Shown here piece by piece: positions 56,789 through 64,000 of a stretch of DNA of 64,000 bases. Location: positions 2,888,556 to 2,952,555 of the forward strand of contig PZJY01000004.1 of assembly GCA_031472005.1 (NCBI GenBank). The letters run 5' to 3'. The notes under the pieces are model-generated. The model ran no database searches. It worked only from the letters and a program-made list of their open reading frames with translations, and was not told the DNA's origin. Within the stretch, counting starts at the first letter, position 1, and each line of letters begins with the position of its first letter. This DNA comes from Tetracladium setigerum. Its lineage: Eukaryota; Ascomycota; Leotiomycetes; Helotiales. The position numbers were made by a program, and so were the translations under genes.

Positions 56789-58235
56789 ATGGTTGATCCG
56801 AATGTAAGTAGCTTCGAAGTGTTTATTCTCTCTTCCTCCTCACGATTGGCTTGTCGGCGCGGCTGCTCACAGAAATCTCTTTACGTAGCGATCCACAGGC
56901 ATCACGGATGAGAAAAGGAAAGAATTGGCGCAGAAGAAACGCGATAATAAGGAGAGAGTAAGACGAGAAAAAGCTCGAAATGCCGCTGCCTCTATGCATG
57001 ACGCGCCAGAATCTTCTTCAGCGTGCCATTCCCAACGAGCTCCTTATATGCGCGACTCTCCCAGATTCTCTTCCATGCAAAACCCAACCCAATCTCCTTC
57101 TATGCTTGATCCTCCACAACTTCCTCACCATCACGCCCGAGCAACTCCTCGCACCAGATCACCTCCTCGACGAAATGAAATCCGTCGTTCAAGATCCCCT
57201 CAATGGATCGAAAGAAGGTTCGTACCTGGTACTAAGGCTAATACATGGGCACAATACTGACCAGATTAGACGAAGATCTAGATCCCCATCCGTTGAAATT
57301 GAAGATCAAGATAATGCTTGTCGGGTTCTTCGTGAGCCTAGATCCATTATTCGCAGACGAAGTCCTCCTCTTCTGACAGACCAACCACAAGCCTCAGTTT
57401 CAGCAAATTTTACACAGCACTTCTCACCTTTCTCGCCTCTCCCACCCTTCTCTGCTTCCGCAATTCTCTCAACCCTCCCGCCTCTTCCGCCTCTTCCTCC
57501 TCAGCTTTTGCTCCCGGTCGGTAAGTGAGAAGTGAGGCGGTACAGTTCAGTTTTTGATCAGTTTTGCTAATCATTTCACTTTGTAGCCCCCTCGCCACTT
57601 CCTCGAACCCGATTCTAACGCAGGATGATATCGAGGATCTTGCCATGGACGTCGATGCCATCACAATTGGTGATTTGCCATCCACGAATCCTTCTCCATT
57701 AGCAGATTTATCTGCATCGATTGAACCTTCTCCATCCACCACAGAGGGAGAAAGAGTAATCGATGAAGATGGATCAGCTGGAGAAGGACCAGTGGATGGT
57801 GACGAACCAATGGATGAGGAAGAATCCGCTCCCCTGGCATCAATTGAAACCACTCAGACAAAACTAAAGTCTCGCAAGAAAAGACCCGGGAAGTCTCACC
57901 GCAAGCGTATCAAGAAGATCTTCCAAACAAAGAGAAAGGAGGAATGGCCCGGCCAAGCTCGCCACCAAGAATATGAGAATCTTCAAGACGAGGACTTGCC
58001 CCCAACTGACTACGATCTTGAGATGATGGAGGAGGATGGTTGGACCAAGGGCGAAGGCTGGGAGGATGATGGGACTGAGGTTTGGGGATATGAGGATGAA
58101 AGTGGGAACAAGGTTGATGCGGATGGATATGAGATCGAGGACGGGGACGAGGACGACGAGGAGGAGGGAGAGGTCGATGCAGGAGAGGGACCACATGACG
58201 ATTTCGGATTTCGCTATATGATACTTGATGATTAG
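56789..58235 (+). CDS. conserved-looking acidic fungal protein, function unknown
   Basis: Probable exons are 56789-56807, 56899-56957, 57010-57221, 57265-57586 (internal frame change) and 57587-58235. The start MVDPNVSITDEKRKELAQKK leads to KRDNKER, then NLLQRAIPNELLICATLPDS, LHNFLTITPEQLLAPDHLLD and LDEDLDPHPLKLKIKIMLVG. Near 57325-57380 the frame must change to reach SFSKFYTALLTFLASPTLL. A weak-donor intron (57325-57379, GTTCTT..CAG) would do this, or there is a one-base error. The last exon has a basic patch (LKSRKKRPGKSHRKRIKK), likely a nuclear localisation signal. It ends in a long Glu/Asp/Gly tail with a tyrosine-spaced repeat (WGYEDESGNKVDADGYEIED). I do not recognise the family. Confidence 0.55.
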
Positions 58236-58889
58236 TGAACTCTCTCATCACTGAAGACAAATTGTAACAATAAAACAACTGTAGTAATAGTAATAATCCC
58301 AAATGCCTCTTTTCCTTCCTGGTTATGCATGATTGTGCGATGACCGCAGCAAATACCAGCACTTAACACCCTGCTTGAATACTTCTGAATTGAGATGCTG
58401 AGATTGTTTGTCAAATAATTCTATATCAAAGCTTCATTTCACCCATACCCTTCTAGATAAGGATACCGACCAACACCCTATTTCATGTTTTGTGCTGTAG
58501 TTTGAGAAGTTGCTTTTTGTTTATGCCTCTTTGCTCTAAGCGAGTCTTGGCAGCTTTGTCGCGTGGGATTTTGCGTACGCACTTCACAATTATTGAAGAT
58601 TTACAAAATGACCAGACAATATAGACAGGAAAGACCGCGAGAGCTTGGCAGATATAAGTAGTTCGAGTACGGAGAGCTTCTAGTAATAACAGACACAGGA
58701 CTCTAACATTTCAAAAGGACAAGAAAAAATCACTCTAAACAGAATTTCTGAAATCTCACATCTTCATTCGAAATACTAATCTCTCAAATAATAAGAATAC
58801 ATATACAACATCTGAATTCGTAACTTCCTATTTCTACAATATAGTTTATAGTACAATTCCCTCCCCAAAACGCCATTTGATGCTTTGAT
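58236..58889. other. intergenic, convergent gene ends
   Basis: About 650 AT-rich bases between convergent stops. No gene seen; must hold both polyadenylation regions. Confidence 0.6.
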
Positions 58890-61800
58890 TTAAAGGCTGA
58901 CTATATCAGGTAATCTCCTGATTCTTGAGACTACTCGCTCTCTTCTTCCCCCGCCTAACCCCCAATCCCCCGTCCTAACTTGTCCAATACGCCTACTTAA
59001 ACCCATTCCACCCCGAGCAACAGCATCTGCCCCCTGCTCAGCTCCTTCCACCGGGTGAGATACATCTTCCCACTCACTCTTCTCCTCAAACTCGTCCGCG
59101 TCTCTATCAATGTCTTCACTGATCTCAGGCATCATATATCTCATCACATCCCAGCTCTCCACCACTCCGGCACTAGCTTGCAGTCCGCAATCACAATCGC
59201 AACCTCCAGCACACTCTGTATTTCCTGTCATGTGGTGGTAGGTTTGCAGACATTGACGGTGCGAGATGCAGCCGCAGGAGAGACAGGGGATGTAGTTGAG
59301 ACTGGCTGGCTGTTGACAGACGACGCAGCAGAGCTGGCGTTGATTAAATTTACACCGATCACAACGCCCGATGGCACCGCCGCCTTCGAGGTCGGGATTT
59401 AAAGGTTGGAGACGCACTTCATGTTTGAGGCAGTAGCCGGTAGCATCAAGACCTTGATTTAAGAGTGGTGTTCGTAGTTCTCTTTTGCCGAGGAGAATGT
59501 GAGTTGGTGGTGATGATGACTGGTCTTGTGGGGTTCGGTGGGAGTCGATGGACGTGTCTGAAGGTGCGAAGTTTTGGTGGATTGGAACTTCGTCGGGGAA
59601 GTAGTCTTTGAGACCGTTAAATTTGAGGATTTCGAGTCGAGCGAGAGGATGGCCCCAGAGGAATAAAAGATCTGCATATGTCTTGCGATAACCTGTGAAG
59701 AGCCGGGAGTGGTTTGGATCGAGGAGAGCAGTGCTCATGCATCCTTCGTCATCGAAAGCGTTTTGGTTTCCCATGGTGATACTGATGCCGGTACATGTTG
59801 TTGGCTTCCAATCGTCTCTGGTACGCTCGCCGTCAGAGTGTGATGATCGAGGGGTATCCGCTTGCTCTTTTACACTTCCAAGCACAGTTGTGTTGCCCCA
59901 TGTTATTGCGCTTGGAGCCAGCGAATTGAGCATGTTCTCCACAGGGCTGGGCTTCTTACGACTGGAAGGTGGGTTGGGTGGTGAGGAAGACGCCAACGCG
60001 AAAGGCCGAGAGAAGCTTGCCGCAAAACTAGAAGCTAGACCAGAATTGGCGCGACGAAAACTCCGAGCGTTGTCAGGCGAGGTTGACAAACTTTGGGTCT
60101 GGCTATCCAACTGTTCAGAACTACCTCTTGTCGAAATGAGCGGAGGAGTTTCGCCGCAAGAATACGAAGTTGAAGCAGGATCACTTCCCCAGGGTCCATT
60201 TGATGACCCCACAGATCCATAAAGCCCAGATGGGGTATGAGCTAGCTTGGGCGTGGAGACAGCCGAAGTTATTGGAGTCCGATGGTACATATTCCACGCT
60301 GCGCCCTCCGTCGGGAAATAATCCAGTGAGAACGCAGGTGTCTTCATTGACAGAGGCGTTTGAGGCTGAGACATAAAGTGTTCTGCATGAGAGCCAGCAT
60401 CTTTAGCGGCTGGTTCACTGAATACACAGGAGAGCATAGCAAGCATCTGCACATCAGCTAATTCCTCAAAATAAGTAAAAAGGTCCTCGATCAAATCTTT
60501 CGCAAGTGGACTGTTCCCCCACTTGACTCGCCCGGACAAGGCAATATCTTGCAAATCATGTGAAACGTCAATGCCACTATCAGAACCACTATCGCTCCGT
60601 GGTTTCTTGGCACCGTACTTAGAAACAACGAATATCGGCTCCCGGCGATGGCTTTGGTCAAGAACTTCCAATGGAACTTCGTTGTGTAATAGCATAGCAG
60701 CATATCTCCAGACATCTGCAATAGCTTCGAACCCATGTCTTTCCGCAACAGCGGCGTTTGTCTCGCATACTTCAGGCCCTTCTCCAAAGATGGCATATTC
60801 TTTCGCAAGAATCATCTTTGAGGGAAGAAGTCCGCTGATATCCTGTATTGAGAGGAGATTCTTAGGCTTTGCAGGTCGCGACCTACTTATCCCTGTACCG
60901 GTTCCAGTGCCAGTATTGGTTCCTCCAGCACTGGATCTTTGAGAGAGAACGGTAGGGGATCTTCGACCAAAGCCGCGTTTTCCTGCAGGCCGACGGAAAT
61001 ACTCAGGCAAATGATAACGAAGCACTGGGAAGCGGGCAGAATCAGAATCGCTTGATATTGAATCATCCGACTCCGAACACTCCGAATCAGATTTACTCTC
61101 TGATGCAAGCGAAAAAGCTTTGTTTGGTTGTGGGGAGGTATTGTGTTGTAGACGACCAAAAGTCTCGAATACTGGCTGCCCTTTGACCTTGGCATTGTTC
61201 GTTGTTACCATGGTCTCGAGGAGAGATTTGACTTTGTCTTCCTTGGGAGGAAAAAAACAAACCAACTTGCCGGTCGATGAAAATCGAGCACCACAGAGTC
61301 TGGGAAGAGGCACATTGACGTTCCGGTTCACTGGACCAAGCATCTCCCCTGTGGCACTGGAGTCGAGCTCCTGAGACATCATAGCCGAAGCACCAGCCGG
61401 AATCTCTTCGTCTTCGTCGTCACTAGAGCTCTCATCTGCTAGTGCATCCAAATCGTCATCAAGATCTCTGATATCGCCCAAGAAAGAGGTGCTTGCTTCG
61501 AGATCAACTTCTCCGAGAAGATAGCACAAAGCTGCCTCCAAACAACCTTGTCTTCGGGCAACAAAATTGTTCGCTATGTGATGCACTTCTCGCTTTAGCC
61601 GATCGTATGTCTGGTCGGACATGAGTTGCGTCTTGCTAAGTGTAAAAGTTGGTGGCTTAGTCTCCGGATATTGATCGGGGAAGGCCACGGTAACCTTGAT
61701 ATATATGGGATTACCATCCTCGCCCCATGGTCCATTCATAGAAGCCACAACGGTCTGTTTATCCATATCCACGTTTTCAAATGTGATCTTAGGAAGTTGA

Positions 61801-63362
61801 TCATAGATACGAATAATCTCATCGTGCAAAGTCTCTGGCGCGTCCCATTCATCATCTCCATCAAAATCTGGGTTCAGTAGAGAGAGCCTTCTTGCCTGCG
61901 CCCGCTTTGGGTGGAGAGTGATACTTTCTTGTTTGTTGAATTTGATGCCACTCATCCAGCCAATTTGTCTTTGATTTTGATCGTCACTTTTTGTGGTCTT
62001 GTCTTTTCCTTTCATGGCTGGAGCTCGAGCAATTGATTGTGCTTTTGTGGAATTTGGCAATGTCATTTTCCTCATGCCAGCACTCAGAGCACTAGCCTTC
62101 ATCCCAGAACTCCCAGGACGGGGTCCAGATATGGTTGCCGCTTTCTTTTCGGTCGAGACATGTTCAACAGAACGAAATGTTTTATATGTCGCACCTTTCC
62201 GAGTGACATTTAGCCGCTTTCGCACTTGTGTTCCCTTGACATAACCCACTCCTTCGAGAGTCTCGGCATCTACATTCTGTAAGCGAAGCTGGTTGTCCTC
62301 ACCCCAAGTGACGAGTTGGAAATCACGATTGTCAACACCATCATCAGTAACACCCCCTCGGTTTCTCCAAAGAAACTCTTTGACTTTATAGTTGCCGTGA
62401 CCTGGGAAGGTAGCAACTGTCTCGGCTGGAGAGTCTTTATCCATTCCATCTTGGAGCCTGCGCTCGTACAGATGCAATTTTCCAGGTGCATCTTGGGGCA
62501 TTGCAAGTAGTCCCCACCCAAATGGTGTATGTCGAGCTCGCCAAACGGGGAAGTCAGTTCGAATAATGCGCTCTGGCTCGTCCAACTCCTTGCCGTAGTC
62601 CCAAAATTTGATGCTTTTGTCCAAGGAGCAAGTCACAATACCCGTGGCCCTCGTTCGATTCCAGTCTATGCCGTATATTTTGGATTCATGTGCGTTAATA
62701 GACCTTAATGGTGCAGAACCTTTCCTGTCGTCCCAGATCCGGAGCCACCGATCGTGGGATGAGGCCAGAATATGCTCGTCTTGACGATTGTATTTGACCT
62801 GGGTTGCACCACCAAACCAATCACAGAATGTCAGAGCCGGCTGTCTAGGTCTGCGCAAGTCCCAACAGTGTACGTATCCGTCCACAGCGCAAGTTGCCAG
62901 AATATCTGGGTGATGCGCCGAGAAGTTGATATCCGTAATTGCCCTAGTGTGTCCATGAAGCGTATGCTCGATTGCGCCATGCGTCGAATCTTCTGAAAGA
63001 TTCAAATTCCACACCAAAGCCTTTTGATTCGCAGTACTGACAACCCAATAGTCGCGGAGCGCAAAGGGAGACCATTGTACGTCGGAGACGAGCCAAGGAA
63101 GCCCATGTCGAAGATGCCGCGGGGGTTTAATGGGGAATCGAGGTCGATAATATCTAATCCGTCGGTACTGCAGAATATCATCAGCGACAAGTACAACGCC
63201 TAGAGTGACTGATGGTACGTACGAAGCAAGAGCTACATCCCTCCCAGACGGAGATATAGTTGCAGACCCAACCTTTCGCTCCACGTGGAACGATATCTCT
63301 TCGAAGGGCGCACTTGGAAGGGCTGACTTGGTCATCTTCCCCCTTCGTGACTCTTCCATCAT
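58890..63362 (-). CDS. MTC5: SEA/GATOR2 complex subunit (WDR59 / Mtc5 / Sea3)
   Basis: Uninterrupted frame of 1490 residues from MMEESRRGKMTKSALPSAPF. Residues about 20-380 are WD40 repeats (HTRAITDINFSAHHPDILAT, HILASSHDRWLRIWDDRKG, GIDWNRTRATGIVTCSLDKS). An RWD domain follows at about 500-620 (LHDEIIRIYDQLPKITFENV, FPDQYPETKPPTFTLSKTQL). The C-terminus has a RING-type zinc region at about 1370-1430 (CDRCKFNQRQLCCVVCQQPA, CGCISHRQCLQTYHH, CAGGCDCDCG). WD40-RWD-RING is the diagnostic order for WDR59/Mtc5, part of the vacuole-associated complex that controls TORC1 in response to amino acids. The long middle is disordered, Ser-rich. The alternative, WDR24/Sea2, lacks RWD, so the call is firm. 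Confidence 0.93.
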   Translation of the reverse strand: MMEESRRGKMTKSALPSAPFEEISFHVERKVGSATISPSGRDVALASYVPSVTLGVVLVADDILQYRRIRYYRPRFPIKPPRHLRHGLPWLVSDVQWSPFALRDYWVVSTANQKALVWNLNLSEDSTHGAIEHTLHGHTRAITDINFSAHHPDILATCAVDGYVHCWDLRRPRQPALTFCDWFGGATQVKYNRQDEHILASSHDRWLRIWDDRKGSAPLRSINAHESKIYGIDWNRTRATGIVTCSLDKSIKFWDYGKELDEPERIIRTDFPVWRARHTPFGWGLLAMPQDAPGKLHLYERRLQDGMDKDSPAETVATFPGHGNYKVKEFLWRNRGGVTDDGVDNRDFQLVTWGEDNQLRLQNVDAETLEGVGYVKGTQVRKRLNVTRKGATYKTFRSVEHVSTEKKAATISGPRPGSSGMKASALSAGMRKMTLPNSTKAQSIARAPAMKGKDKTTKSDDQNQRQIGWMSGIKFNKQESITLHPKRAQARRLSLLNPDFDGDDEWDAPETLHDEIIRIYDQLPKITFENVDMDKQTVVASMNGPWGEDGNPIYIKVTVAFPDQYPETKPPTFTLSKTQLMSDQTYDRLKREVHHIANNFVARRQGCLEAALCYLLGEVDLEASTSFLGDIRDLDDDLDALADESSSDDEDEEIPAGASAMMSQELDSSATGEMLGPVNRNVNVPLPRLCGARFSSTGKLVCFFPPKEDKVKSLLETMVTTNNAKVKGQPVFETFGRLQHNTSPQPNKAFSLASESKSDSECSESDDSISSDSDSARFPVLRYHLPEYFRRPAGKRGFGRRSPTVLSQRSSAGGTNTGTGTGTGISRSRPAKPKNLLSIQDISGLLPSKMILAKEYAIFGEGPEVCETNAAVAERHGFEAIADVWRYAAMLLHNEVPLEVLDQSHRREPIFVVSKYGAKKPRSDSGSDSGIDVSHDLQDIALSGRVKWGNSPLAKDLIEDLFTYFEELADVQMLAMLSCVFSEPAAKDAGSHAEHFMSQPQTPLSMKTPAFSLDYFPTEGAAWNMYHRTPITSAVSTPKLAHTPSGLYGSVGSSNGPWGSDPASTSYSCGETPPLISTRGSSEQLDSQTQSLSTSPDNARSFRRANSGLASSFAASFSRPFALASSSPPNPPSSRKKPSPVENMLNSLAPSAITWGNTTVLGSVKEQADTPRSSHSDGERTRDDWKPTTCTGISITMGNQNAFDDEGCMSTALLDPNHSRLFTGYRKTYADLLFLWGHPLARLEILKFNGLKDYFPDEVPIHQNFAPSDTSIDSHRTPQDQSSSPPTHILLGKRELRTPLLNQGLDATGYCLKHEVRLQPLNPDLEGGGAIGRCDRCKFNQRQLCCVVCQQPASLNYIPCLSCGCISHRQCLQTYHHMTGNTECAGGCDCDCGLQASAGVVESWDVMRYMMPEISEDIDRDADEFEEKSEWEDVSHPVEGAEQGADAVARGGMGLSRRIGQVRTGDWGLGGGRRERVVSRIRRLPDIVSL

Positions 63363-64000
63363 CTTTGTAGCGATTTACAATCAGAGCATCGTTGCGCTCG
63401 GGTTTACCACTTTCGCCTAGATGCTGTCGAGGTCCGGACGTTGCTGACGCGCATTGTGCAACGGGATTTTTCTCAGATAGATATGGAGGAGAGACTTAAT
63501 TGGAGGGGCAATGATGGATCGCGCAGGAGACGTCAAGTGAGGAGATACTTCTCGCGTTCGTGTGGTAGAGAAATAGGGCCTGGACGTCTCGAGGTCAGGA
63601 GCTCCCCGTTCAGGAATAGCGTATAATAGGCTTGGCAAATGCCCCTCCATCAACTTTGCCTGCGAGCGAGGCGGCGGCATTTGCAGCCCATCATCCATCG
63701 CGCATTCATGCATCTGCAGATCTGCTAGGAAAGCTCACAACCATCGTCTTCGTGAACGTATAAGAATTCACGGTTTCATCCGATCCCTCGACTTCAGAAT
63801 ATCCTCGTCTTTTCGTCTTTGTGTCTCCATCGCTTCCCTTCATCTTATCCGTCTGTTTGCACCACCCCGCTTGCCGAGTACTACAGTAGGGACGCTGCGA
63901 TTCACAACTTGCGCCAAACACAACCACACAGTCAACGAACCAAGTTGCAGTCCATTTGCAAGTACAGTTACTGTAATTCTCGTTCTACCTCGGTTTATCG
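63363..64000. promoter_or_regulatory. upstream region of MTC5, window edge
   Basis: Promoter and leader of the MTC5 gene to the right edge. Short open frames only; a gene beginning outside the window cannot be excluded. Ends with gtacagttactgtaatt, another inverted GTACWGTA-like word. Confidence 0.45.

Noticed and set aside
57010..57260. Frame shift at 56958-57010 in the 56.8 kb gene
   Set aside because: A normal 52-base intron (GTAAGA..CCAG, 56958-57009) explains the frame change, so it was not counted among the errors.
1..64000. tRNA, rRNA or CRISPR features
   Set aside because: Scanning by eye found no tRNA B-box with matching acceptor arms, no rRNA sequence and no regularly spaced identical repeats with unique spacers. 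A tRNA search program would be decisive.

Overview
This window is a filamentous ascomycete (Pezizomycotina) chromosome segment. The evidence is many 45-120 base introns with GTAAGT/GTACGT donors, a HET-domain protein, a Zn2Cys6 regulator, a CRY-DASH cryptochrome, NIMA kinase, and AT-rich or transition-divergent repeat relics of the kind left by RIP. A Leotiomycetes (Helotiales/Sclerotiniaceae-like) host is my guess from protein style only; no marker gene proves it. I found no rRNA, tRNA, CRISPR array or intact transposon.

Layout. 0-8 kb: an RRM protein entering from the left edge, a many-exon amidase with a frame break, and ribosomal protein eL24 divergent from 8-9.6 kb TRM44 (tRNA Um44 methyltransferase). 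9.7-18.3 kb, all minus strand: a coiled-coil protein, NAC beta (egd1), a small F-box/2EXR-like protein and an ankyrin-BTB protein. The last is divergent from NIMA kinase (18.7-21 kb). 21-25.5 kb: AT-rich repeat relics around an F-box-like gene, then a bZIP gene. 26-33.6 kb: a chromate transporter, a 1003-residue HET-domain protein, and a divergent F-box/LRR-like gene. 33.9-42.8 kb: a minus-strand run of Rab escort protein, Zn2Cys6 factor, O-methyltransferase, mitochondrial-type thioesterase and GNAT acetyltransferase. 44.6-46.2 kb: a secreted fasciclin protein. 47-51.8 kb: repeat-bearing, gene-poor DNA. 51.8-54 kb: CRY-DASH with an RGG tail. 54-56.8 kb: tandem repeats. 56.8-58.2 kb: a lineage-type acidic protein. 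58.9-63.4 kb: the SEA-complex subunit Mtc5/WDR59.

The genes are a housekeeping and accessory mixture (translation, GTPase prenylation, TORC1 signalling, cell cycle, light sensing, non-self recognition), not a biosynthetic cluster or other obvious co-operating system. The two most notable things are a probable single-nucleotide exon in egd1, and a recurring pattern of one-base frame breaks in six otherwise well-preserved genes. Five of those genes have breaks at short homopolymers, always as if one base were missing. That pattern points first to base-calling or assembly errors rather than pseudogenes.
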